From contig CAMUHA010000189.1 in NCBI GenBank assembly GCA_947088515.1, positions 1 through 6,428 of the forward strand: 6,428 nucleotides of DNA, read 5' to 3'. The notes below the pieces were generated by a model, which was not told the DNA's origin, searched no databases, and saw nothing but the letters and a program-made list of their open reading frames with translations. Each line of letters starts with the position of its first letter. Positions within the stretch are counted from its first letter, which is position 1. This document shows positions 1 through 5,574 of this stretch, piece after piece. The position numbers and the translations under genes were made by a program. This stretch comes from an uncultured bacterium (GTDB taxonomy: Bacteria; Bacillota; Clostridia; Lachnospirales; Lachnospiraceae).

Positions 1-878
1 TCCACAGCAAACCTCTTAGCTTCTGTCTGAACCCCATAGCTTTTCAAAGTCTCCCTGACAAGTTCATCCACAGACACCATCTCCCGTTCTTCGTTCTGCG
101 CCTGATAGTTTAATTGAAGCATATCTTCCACAATCTTCTGCATAGACAAAAGCTGCTTCTTTACCTCCGGAAGATAGGCTTTCGCATCCTTATATTTTCC
201 AATTTCGTTCCTCATACCCTCCACCAGCAGAAGCGCAGCGTCAGCAGAAAAACAACCGCTATGATCATTGGCAGACTCCCCATTACCACGGGCGTGATTT
301 CCTCCATCCGCGGCGTCATGGTGGGCAAAACCATAAAAATATAGGCATCCTCCTCCTGACCCATGGCAATATATGTGATATAGCTGAAGTTTCCATCAGA
401 TACCCCCGCCTCATATACAAACAAATCCTCCGATATTCTGTGAAATTTAAAATATTCTTCCCTGTACCCCCCATCACCACCCTTAGCTTCCACTTGTATT
501 TCTACCGGAAAATCCTTCGGAAACAGGTCTTTTTCTGAAAATTTTTCCTTTAGTTCTTCCCATATATGGAAAAAGTCCTCTTCTTTATACTCTCTGATTT
601 CTTCTTCCTTAAGGCTTTCTATCCCCTTTACCATAGCTCTCATACGGTCAAAAAGTCCCTGTAGTTCCTCATCCCGGACCTTTACTGTCATCTTGAAAAA
701 CTTTCCTGCAAGGTAAAATTCCCTTCCTTCCTTCGGAATTTCCAGAGAATAAACCGCCGAAGGGTTTTTCACTGACAAGTCCTCATAGGTCCTGCTCTGC
801 CTATAGCCCTTTTGAATATCCACCACAGAATTTAAGTTACTTTCCATCACATAATCCACATATAAGGAAGGCAGCAAC
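1..878 (-). pseudogene. Broken sensor histidine kinase (partial, two deletions)
   Basis: This was a membrane sensor kinase of a two-component system. From about 878 to 235 the frame reads the end of a first membrane helix (LLPSLYVDYVMESN), an extracytoplasmic sensor region of roughly 180 residues, and a second helix (TPVVMGSLPMIIAVVFLLTL). It then runs into RFCWWRV and a TGA at 212-214. From 227 down to the window edge a different frame reads LVEGMRNEIGKYKD and later KKQLLSMQKIVEDMLQLN, which in this kinase family follows directly after the HELKTPIA phospho-acceptor box. So the HAMP linker and the His box are absent and the frame is shifted, which implies a deletion near 225-240. The protein start is also missing, because the 5' end is fused into the response regulator. 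The ATP-binding domain would lie outside the window. It cannot make a working kinase. The exact deletion ends are inferred. Confidence 0.85.
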
Positions 879-1172
879 ATAATCATCCGCGTAAAGATTA
901 AAAGCCTGAACCTGCGTCTTTTCATCATCCAATGCTGTCAGCATAATCGTTGCCATTTCAGGTTTGTGCTCTTTAATAAAGGAAAGCGCCTTCAGCCCGC
1001 TGACTCCCGGCACCATAATGTCCAGCACGGCCATATCAAAAGACTGGTTTTGCAAAAGCATCAACGCCTTCTCACCATCAGAGACGCCAATTACCTCATA
1101 GCCCTGCACTTTCATGTATTCTGTTAAAACCTCCCGTATGGCAGGCTCATCTTCCAAAAATAAAATACGCAT
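837..1172 (-). pseudogene. Truncated OmpR-type response regulator (receiver only)
   Basis: The 111-residue product starts as a normal receiver domain: acidic pair E7/D8 (LEDEP), phospho-acceptor D51 (VLDIMVPG), switch Thr79 (LTAL) and the ADDYV motif at 95-99. In this family ADDYV is followed by x-K-P-F and then a winged-helix DNA-binding domain, giving about 225-230 residues. Here it changes abruptly to AAFLICGLCDGK and stops, because from about 878 the DNA belongs to the sensor kinase in another frame. The conserved Lys and the whole output domain are missing, so it can neither signal normally nor bind DNA. The start ATG at 1172 is well placed, with GGAGAG seven bases upstream. The regulator-then-kinase order is the usual operon. 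Receiver identity is certain; the OmpR subfamily is inferred from the partner kinase and the promoter repeats. Confidence 0.88.
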
Positions 1173-1276
1173 ACTTACACTCTCCGGCCATTTATGCCGT
1201 TCCTTCCATTTCTACTGTATCAGAATACGGGGAGCCAAGCCTCTTGCGTCTGTTTTTGTTCCCCGTCAGTAATATG

Positions 1277-1308
1277 ATTGTAGCACACCCCTATGAATTT
1301 CATATGAA
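1277..1308 (-). promoter_or_regulatory. Promoter with 11-bp direct repeat ahead of the response regulator
   Basis: On the minus strand a TACAAT -10 box (1282-1277) lies about 105 bp upstream of the regulator ATG. No good -35 box sits 17 bp above it. That position instead holds two copies of TTCATA whose starts are exactly 11 bp apart (1308-1303 and 1297-1292). The first copy is also part of the palindrome TTCATATGAA. Direct repeats at about one helical turn replacing the -35 box are typical of promoters activated by OmpR/PhoB-type regulators, so this is probably the autoregulatory site of the now broken system. Confidence 0.5.
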
Positions 1309-1331
1309 GATTGTGTGAGAAGCATTAGAAT

Positions 1332-1361
1332 GTTTAAGAAGCGCCAGCGCATTTTTCAAAC
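1332..1361 (-). terminator. Weak hairpin after the nuclease-like gene
   Basis: Four bases past the stop of the 247-residue gene an imperfect hairpin can form: GTTT pairs with AAAC at the ends and GCGC with GCGC inside. The exit-side tract is TTCTT rather than a clean T run, and the inner loop is tight. It may be a weak terminator separating this gene from the regulator promoter downstream. It is the only candidate in the gap. Confidence 0.25.
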
Positions 1362-1365
1362 ACGC

Positions 1366-2109
1366 TCAGTCCGCCAGAAATCCCAGATATTCGTCAAATA
1401 CATTAAAAAGCATGTCCCCGGAACAAACTGGTATTTCCGCAGTTGTTCCTTCTAACATTATATACTGATACAAATCCTCCGCCCTTGTAAGCGCCAGAAC
1501 CGGTATTACATCATAAGAAGGACCAAACAGGACCTCCTGATAAGCGCTGTACTTTGCCGCCTGCGAAACTTCTTTTTTCTCTATCTTATCATTCATTTTA
1601 AATTCCAGACTAAACACGTACTTTTCTGTAATTACAAGCACATCCGCATAAATCCTGACCCCGCGTGACTTCTTTATACGAAGCTCAAAAACAATCTCCC
1701 ATTCCCCATAGTCCACGTCCTCCAGGTCTGTAAACAACTTCCTCATAGTTTCCGCCGTATCTTTAAAAGAATGAAACAGCCCTCTGGTATTATTCAGGTT
1801 CCGTCCAATCCTACGGCATCCTTCCTTTAACACTCCAAACCATTCCTCCTCCCCCAGCGCAAGAAACTCCCGTACCGTGGAATAATAGCCGCTAAACTCC
1901 TCCAGTCCCCTATGGGGCCTTGTCTGGCGGATATACCCATGCCATTTAAATGCGCTGTCACAAAAGCACAATTCTTTCATATATGGCGAAGAATAAAGAT
2001 AATGATTGATTACCTTTCTCTCTTTCTTCAGTTTCTTTGCTATATCCTTTGCCTTAATTCCATCATTGCTGCAAATTAAAGCAAAAATGTCTCTCTCAAT
2101 AATATCCAT
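1366..2109 (-). CDS. Winged-helix (Z-alpha-like) plus PD-(D/E)XK nuclease-like protein
   Basis: This 247-residue cytoplasmic protein has two recognisable parts. Residues 1-60 look like a winged helix: a recognition helix around residues 28-40 (RKVINHYLYS) and a wing ending in FKWHG. N35, Y39 and W56 follow the N-x3-Y-x16/17-W spacing of the three key residues of Z-alpha domains, with R31/K32 matching the basic pair before them. Residues 150-190 carry a PD-(D/E)XK-type core: D156 (IYADVLV), then E169-F-K171 (SLEFK), then Q183-x3-Y187 (QAAKY), as in restriction-endonuclease-like folds. The middle is not recognised. Nuclease activity and Z-form binding are inferred from motifs only. The ATG at 2109 has only a weak ribosome site. 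It has its own promoter and appears to be a single-gene unit. Helicase-linked DUF2075-type proteins carry a similar nuclease core, but no ATPase is present here. Confidence 0.7.
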   Translation of the reverse strand: MDIIERDIFALICSNDGIKAKDIAKKLKKERKVINHYLYSSPYMKELCFCDSAFKWHGYIRQTRPHRGLEEFSGYYSTVREFLALGEEEWFGVLKEGCRRIGRNLNNTRGLFHSFKDTAETMRKLFTDLEDVDYGEWEIVFELRIKKSRGVRIYADVLVITEKYVFSLEFKMNDKIEKKEVSQAAKYSAYQEVLFGPSYDVIPVLALTRAEDLYQYIMLEGTTAEIPVCSGDMLFNVFDEYLGFLAD

Positions 2110-2164
2110 CTTTTCAACGCTCTTATTTTTCTATAACTATCTCCAAAACCTTTGTCACAAAATT

Positions 2165-2193
2165 ATGGTAGCTTTCACCGCAAAACCTGTCAA
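2165..2193 (-). promoter_or_regulatory. Sigma-A type promoter of the nuclease-like gene
   Basis: On the minus strand a consensus TTGACA (2193-2188) is followed after 17 bp by TACCAT (2170-2165), which matches four of six -10 positions. Transcription would begin near 2158, about 50 bp before the ATG at 2109. It lies just after the MFS terminator, so the gene is likely transcribed independently. Confidence 0.5.
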
Positions 2194-2223
2194 GTCCGGG
2201 AAAATATAATCTTTTGTCAAAAT

Positions 2224-2250
2224 AAAAAAGCGGTTTTTTCCCGCTTTTTT
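2224..2250 (-). terminator. Rho-independent terminator of the MFS gene
   Basis: A 10-bp perfect inverted repeat (AAAAAAGCGG at 2224-2233, CCGCTTTTTT at 2241-2250) with a 7-base loop. It reads as GC stem plus T run on either strand. It sits 31 bp beyond the MFS stop codon, so on the minus strand it ends that transcript. Confidence 0.88.
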
Positions 2251-2281
2251 ACTTATATTATAAAAGAATTTTAACTGCTTC

Positions 2282-3574
2282 TCACTGACCGTCTGTGTAC
2301 TTATACTTCCGCAAAATGCGTCCAAACACCAGACACACTGCCACACCCCCAACGCCAAGGATAAACATCATAAGGGCCGCCCCAGAACCCTTTCCACTGC
2401 CAAAGAGCATCTCCGGCAGTCCCCTTGCTTTCTCTGAGCCCATAAAAGGTTCACAGACTTTATCAACCATAAACCCTCCGGCATACAGACCTATTGGAAT
2501 TGTAAAAAACTGCAGGGTATTTCTGCAGGAATAAACACGCCCCTGCATCTCAACAGGAATTGTACTCCTTAAAATAACATCCAGATTCGCGCTCATAACT
2601 GGTACCAGAAGCCATCCGATAATCTGTCCCAGGCACCACATAATAGGCGTCCTGCAAAAAGAAAGCAGAAAATTTTCCGTTCCCAGGGAAATCAGCATTG
2701 TTATATAAATAACACGTATCCGGTTCTTTGGCGCAGGCAGCAGCGTTACAAGCATACTTCCTGCCAGCATTGCAATCCCTGCACAGGAAGTCACAAGGCC
2801 CAAAACAGTTTCACCGCCATTTTCTCTGGGCAACACAAATGCCGGGAGAACCGCGTCAAATGCAGAGGCTATCAGATTAACACCTGCAAGAAAAAGAATC
2901 AGTACAAGAACCATATCATTATCCCGTAAGTACAAAAGACCCGATTTTATGCTTTCCAGAACAGGCTCCTTCTCTATCCTTTTTTCACTCTCAACTAAAG
3001 GAATCCTTATTCCAATTAGCAGCGCCAAGAACGCTATAATAAAAGTTGCCAGGTCTGTATAAATTACTATCTCCATACCTGCAAAGGAAAAAAGTGCCGT
3101 GGCAAGCACCGGGTTTAGAATAGTAATAAGGGAACTTGAAAAGGACCTCATGCCGCTTGTCTTCTGATAATATTTCTTAGGCGTAATCAATGTAATAGCC
3201 ACATCACTGGCAGGCTGCTGCACAGCGTTCATCAGCCCGTTTATCACATTTATAATATATATATGTCCGGGCATCAGTAAATCCATTTTTAAGAGGACTA
3301 AAACCACAACAGTCCCTCCAGCGGCTAGCGTATCACAGATTAACATTACTTTTTTCTTATCCCAACGGTCGCTGACCGCACCTGCCCAAATGCTGACAAG
3401 CACATACGGCGCATAGGTACATATGGATAAAAGCGCAGTCTGTAACGCCGAACCGGTTTTTTCATAAAGCCACAGAGTGAGCGCAAAGCCTGTCATGGCG
3501 CTGCCAAGCTGTGACAATGACTGGGTGCTCCACAAAAAAATAAACATCTTTAATTCTTTTATTAAATTTTTCAT
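2282..3574 (-). CDS. MFS drug/macrolide-type efflux transporter
   Basis: A 430-residue inner-membrane proton-driven exporter of the major facilitator superfamily, closest in appearance to the DHA3/Mef-like group (macrolide exporters and relatives, usually about 400-420 residues). The first helix region holds LWSTQSLSQLGSAMTGFALTL. The loop between helices 2 and 3 carries the MFS signature as GAVSDRWDKKK at residues 65-75. A charged central loop near residues 195-210 (VESEKRIEKEP) separates the two six-helix halves. The C-terminus is basic and cytoplasmic (RILRKYKYTDGQ). The ATG at 3574 is preceded by AAAGGAG at 3592-3586 with suitable spacing. The gene is complete, followed by a strong terminator. 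The substrate cannot be told from the sequence. Its upstream region is long and structured, which suggests regulated expression. Confidence 0.9.
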   Translation of the reverse strand: MKNLIKELKMFIFLWSTQSLSQLGSAMTGFALTLWLYEKTGSALQTALLSICTYAPYVLVSIWAGAVSDRWDKKKVMLICDTLAAGGTVVVLVLLKMDLLMPGHIYIINVINGLMNAVQQPASDVAITLITPKKYYQKTSGMRSFSSSLITILNPVLATALFSFAGMEIVIYTDLATFIIAFLALLIGIRIPLVESEKRIEKEPVLESIKSGLLYLRDNDMVLVLILFLAGVNLIASAFDAVLPAFVLPRENGGETVLGLVTSCAGIAMLAGSMLVTLLPAPKNRIRVIYITMLISLGTENFLLSFCRTPIMWCLGQIIGWLLVPVMSANLDVILRSTIPVEMQGRVYSCRNTLQFFTIPIGLYAGGFMVDKVCEPFMGSEKARGLPEMLFGSGKGSGAALMMFILGVGGVAVCLVFGRILRKYKYTDGQ

Positions 3575-3647
3575 ATTATACTTTGCTCCTTTGATTTTTT
3601 ATCCCAAGTCGCAAAGTCTAAGGACTAAGTCATTTTCAGACCTGTAC

Positions 3648-3679
3648 CTCCATGCAGCGTCCTCAAACCTTGCATGGAG
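3648..3679 (-). promoter_or_regulatory. Stem-loop in the leader of the MFS gene
   Basis: A perfect 9-bp inverted repeat, CTCCATGCA and TGCATGGAG, separated by 14 bases, lies about 74 bp upstream of the MFS start. No T run follows, so it is not a terminator. On the minus strand its first arm overlaps the end of a possible 12-codon leader (ATG at 3701, stop at 3663: MVLCIVSAPCKV). That leader has AAGGAGG 13 bases and AAAGG 3 bases before its ATG, neither ideally spaced. It could be an RNA control element or a repressor site. Confidence 0.4.
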
Positions 3680-3729
3680 CGCTTACAATGCACAAAACCA
3701 TAATCCTTTGCCTTCCTCCTTCCAGATAC

Positions 3730-3885
3730 TTATATGCCTTCCAGAAATATCTGCAGCTCTTTCCATTCCCTGACTGTCATTGTTTTGCCATCTTCCTTAT
3801 AAGGCATATCTATTGCGCCCAGATACCAGACCGGAAAATTCCACTGCCTCCTGTCCACTACATTTATAAAAGCATTGCCCTTTAC
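3730..3885 (-). pseudogene. Protein-like remnant of unknown origin
   Basis: This frame is open for about 51 codons and reads like real protein, for example NVVDRRQWNFPVWYLGAI and later KEDGKTMTVREWKELQ, ending in FLEGI and TAA at 3732-3730. It has no ATG until deep inside (DMPYK) and no ribosome site at a sensible GTG. It starts where the transcript from the promoter at 3895-3923 would start. The best reading is the 3' end of a decayed gene, now part of the MFS upstream region. I do not recognise the family. Together with the flanking promoter, stem-loop and terminator it accounts for the 477-bp stretch (3575-4051) without an intact gene. Confidence 0.35.
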
Positions 3886-3894
3886 TTACCCTTT

Positions 3895-3923
3895 ATTCTA
3901 CCACACCTTACACTGCCTTTCCA
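3895..3923 (-). promoter_or_regulatory. Extended -10 promoter pointing at the MFS gene
   Basis: On the minus strand TGGAAA (3923-3918), a 17-bp spacer and TAGAAT (3900-3895) preceded by TG one base upstream form an extended -10 promoter. Transcription would begin near 3888, giving a leader of about 310 nt before the MFS ATG. No clearly better promoter was seen nearer to that gene. Confidence 0.45.
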
Positions 3924-3992
3924 GCCAAATTCCGCCTCCCTCCAGAAATCAATTTGCCGAAAACTCCGCAAAGCCAAATACCCACCCAAATG

Positions 3993-4030
3993 AAAACAGG
4001 CCCCGAAAGCTGACCTTCAAAGCCTGTTTT
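3993..4030 (-). terminator. Terminator of the 76-residue gene
   Basis: Arms AAAACAGGC (3993-4001) and GCCTGTTTT (4022-4030) form a 9-bp stem around a 20-base loop, 21 bp after the stop codon of the 76-residue gene. On the minus strand it exits as TTTTCATTT, a moderate T tract. The symmetry would allow use on the other strand too. Confidence 0.55.
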
Positions 4031-4051
4031 GCGTTCTTTAAAAACCAATGT

Positions 4052-4282
4052 TCAGAAACGATATTCACCAGATTGATAAAGAAAGGTCCGTATTTGACAG
4101 TCGCGGTCATAAGTGACCGTATGACAATCCATGGAAGCCTTCCGGGTTTCTTCTTTTGCATTTTCAAGTACCTTTGCAAAAGACCCATTAGAGTTTTTCC
4201 CACCTGCCTCAAAACGGGCAGTGTTATGATGCTCACGCTTTACCTTACCAATATTGGGAACAGCCGTTACTGACTGCACCAT
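4052..4282 (-). CDS. Small hypothetical protein with CHTVTY motif
   Basis: A 76-residue soluble, charged protein with no signal peptide or membrane helix. The N-terminus reads MVQSVTAVPNIGKVKREHHN, then a Lys/Glu-rich helix (SFAKVLENAKEETRK), then C53-H-T-V-T-Y58, a second Cys at 62, and an aromatic end (TFLYQSGEYRF). I believe small proteins with this ending recur in Lachnospiraceae, but their function is unknown to me. The start is uncertain: no ribosome site stands before the ATG at 4282, while a perfect AAGGAGGG lies at 4323-4316. The frame stays open upstream through DAANGFSSIF, so the original start may have been near 4313 (now ATT) and been lost by mutation. Two Cys and a His may bind metal, but this is speculation. 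A promoter and terminator flank it, so it seems to be a single-gene unit. Confidence 0.6.
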   Translation of the reverse strand: MVQSVTAVPNIGKVKREHHNTARFEAGGKNSNGSFAKVLENAKEETRKASMDCHTVTYDRDCQIRTFLYQSGEYRF

Positions 4283-4357
4283 AAAAATACTCGAAAATCC
4301 GTTTGCTGCGTCAATCCCTCCTTGGAAATGTATTTCAACAGTGTCTAGTACTTTCTT

Positions 4358-4385
4358 ACTATATATTTCGTACCAGACAAGCCAA
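4358..4385 (-). promoter_or_regulatory. Promoter of the 76-residue gene
   Basis: On the minus strand TTGGCT (4385-4380) and TATAGT (4363-4358) are separated by 16 bp. Transcription would begin near 4351, just before the AAGGAGGG at 4323-4316. It diverges from the MarR promoter about 60 bp away. Confidence 0.45.
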
Positions 4386-4443
4386 AAGTTTAGATTGCTT
4401 TTAAAAATTATATAAATTATTTAACACTTCTTTTGCTCTTTTC

Positions 4444-4472
4444 TTGACTTTGTCTTGTATCTGTGATATTCT
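4444..4472 (+). promoter_or_regulatory. Promoter of the marR-like operon
   Basis: TTGACT (4444-4449), a 17-bp spacer and TATTCT (4467-4472) make a good sigma-A promoter. Transcription would start near 4479, inside the inverted repeat described next, about 42 bp before the TTG start codon. Confidence 0.72.
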
Positions 4473-4475
4473 CAC

Positions 4476-4497
4476 AATAGTTCCATATAGAACTATT
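4476..4497. promoter_or_regulatory. Probable MarR operator
   Basis: A perfect inverted repeat, AATAGTTC and GAACTATT with a 6-bp spacer (CATATA), 22 bp in all. It lies three bases after the -10 box, across the expected transcription start. This size and place are typical for a MarR dimer repressing its own promoter. Binding by the adjacent MarR protein is inferred from position. Confidence 0.68.
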
Positions 4498-4520
4498 CTA
4501 ATAAGATATGAGGTGATTAA

Positions 4521-4952
4521 TTGGAAACCAAAGGCGGTTTTTATATCACGCAGATCAAACAGTTACAGGACAGGATTTTTGAAAGATTGCTGCTTAAAAA
4601 CAACATCGAATTAAGCGGTGGCCAGGGAAGAATTTTATTTATCCTGTGGAAAAATGATAATCTTACCATTAGCGAAATAAGCCAAAAAACTTCCCTTGCC
4701 AAAAATACAATATCTGTTGTAATAGACGGAATGGTTCGTAAGGGAATTGTTTCAAGAAATATCAATCCGCTAAACCGCCGTCAAACCCTTATTTCACTTA
4801 CAGAATACGCCAAATCCCTGCAAGGAAAATACGAAACAGTATCAAAGCAAATGAACGCCATATTCTACCAGGGATTTACAGAAAGCGAGCAAAAACAGTT
4901 TGAACAATATCTTGCCCGAATACTGGATACCCTGACCCAAAACATGCCTTAA
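4521..4952 (+). CDS. MarR-family transcriptional regulator
   Basis: A 143-residue dimeric winged-helix regulator, a normal length for MarR. Residues 1-30 and 105-140 are the helices expected to form the dimer. The helix-turn-helix lies around residues 49-75 (TISEISQKTSLAKNTISVVI), followed by the wing (NPLNRRQTLISLT, residues 82-94), where the usual D-R-R is N-R-R. The start is TTG at 4521 with GAGGTGA a few bases upstream; the next Met is at residue 71, well inside the HTH, so TTG is the only start giving a full protein. It probably represses its own operon through the inverted repeat at 4476-4497 and is released by a small ligand. No redox-sensing Cys is present, so an OhrR-type peroxide mechanism is unlikely. 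The next gene starts 27 bp after its stop. Confidence 0.9.
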   Translation: METKGGFYITQIKQLQDRIFERLLLKNNIELSGGQGRILFILWKNDNLTISEISQKTSLAKNTISVVIDGMVRKGIVSRNINPLNRRQTLISLTEYAKSLQGKYETVSKQMNAIFYQGFTESEQKQFEQYLARILDTLTQNMP

Positions 4953-4979
4953 GGCAAGCAGCCTTAAAAAGAGAGGACC

Positions 4980-5411
4980 ATGATGAAAACAAGAGCACAT
5001 ATCATCAAATTTATCCAGAAGCAGAAAACGGCCTTCATTGCCTCCGTAGATGAAGAGGGATTTCCCAATATAAAAGCCATGTTTGCACCACGTAAAATTG
5101 ACGGAAACTGTTTTTATTTTTCAACAAACACTTCATCCTTGCGCTCCCGACAATATATTAAAAATGAAAAAGCCAGCATTTATTTTTACAACAGAGGACG
5201 CTTCCAGTATGAAGGCATCATGTTGACTGGCAAAATGGAGGTTTTACAGGATGAAGAAATAAAAAAAGAAATATGGCAGACTGGTGATACCATGTATTAC
5301 AGACAGGGCGTCACTGACCCTGATTACTGCGTGTTAAGGTTTACAGCGCAAAGAGGCCGATATTACTGCGACCTGAAAACAGAAAGTTTTCAGATGGAAG
5401 ATTTACATTAA
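4980..5411 (+). CDS. Pyridoxamine 5'-phosphate oxidase-like FMN-binding protein
   Basis: A 143-residue cytoplasmic split-barrel flavoprotein of the PNPOx-like superfamily, in the general stress protein 26 style. The barrel strands can be followed: TAFIASVDEEGFPNIKAM (residues 17-34), NCFYFSTNTSSLRSRQYIKN (43-62, where family members contact FMN phosphate), KASIYFYN (64-71), GIMLTGKMEVL (79-89) and CVLRFTAQRGRYYC (117-130). It is likely to reduce a small molecule with FMN or F420, but the substrate is unknown. Two ATGs stand in tandem at 4980 and 4983; AGAGG lies 3 and 6 bases before them, so 4983 may be the real start. It sits 27 bp behind the MarR gene with no terminator between, so the two are probably one operon. 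Confidence 0.85.
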   Translation: MMKTRAHIIKFIQKQKTAFIASVDEEGFPNIKAMFAPRKIDGNCFYFSTNTSSLRSRQYIKNEKASIYFYNRGRFQYEGIMLTGKMEVLQDEEIKKEIWQTGDTMYYRQGVTDPDYCVLRFTAQRGRYYCDLKTESFQMEDLH

Positions 5412-5474
5412 AGGAACCGGATAGCGTTCTGGTAAAAATCGGGAGGGCAAAATGGCGTATGGCTGACAAAGGAA

Positions 5475-5531
5475 GTTCCGGTCTGTTATTTGGAACGGAC
5501 GCCTTAAAAGGCTGTTGAAAGTCATGACTTT
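5475..5531. repeat. Cluster of inverted repeats between the two FMN-protein genes
   Basis: Three small symmetric elements follow one another: GTTCC and GGAAC (5475-5479, 5492-5496), GCCTT-AA-AAGGC (5501-5512), and the perfect 14-bp palindrome AAAGTCATGACTTT (5518-5531). None is followed by a T run, so a terminator is unlikely. The palindrome lies 43 bp before the next start codon and could be an operator. A protein-like frame (residues such as EPDSVLVKIGRAKWRMADKG, ending TGA at 5516-5518) crosses the first two elements and may be a gene remnant. Confidence 0.4.
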
Positions 5532-5574
5532 TGAGGATTTACCTAAAACTAAAAATTACCAGGGGGATAAATGA

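Noticed and set aside
114..344. Plus-strand open frame of 76 codons
   Set aside because: It lies opposite the sensor-kinase remnant, has no ribosome site and its translation is not protein-like.
2006..2534. Short open frames around the MFS terminator on both strands
   Set aside because: They are shadows of the nuclease-like and MFS genes and cross the strong terminator at 2224-2250.
3949..4236. Minus-strand open frame of 95 codons
   Set aside because: It overlaps the 76-residue gene in another frame, runs through that gene's terminator and has no ribosome site.
3652..4273. Overlapping plus-strand open frames of 113 and 132 codons
   Set aside because: Their products are rich in Pro, Leu, His and Ser with no domain pattern, and they run antisense to the MFS leader, a terminator and the 76-residue gene.
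4312..4323. TTG directly after AAGGAGGG as start of a 15-codon leader peptide
   Set aside because: Only one base separates the ribosome site from the TTG, too little for normal initiation.
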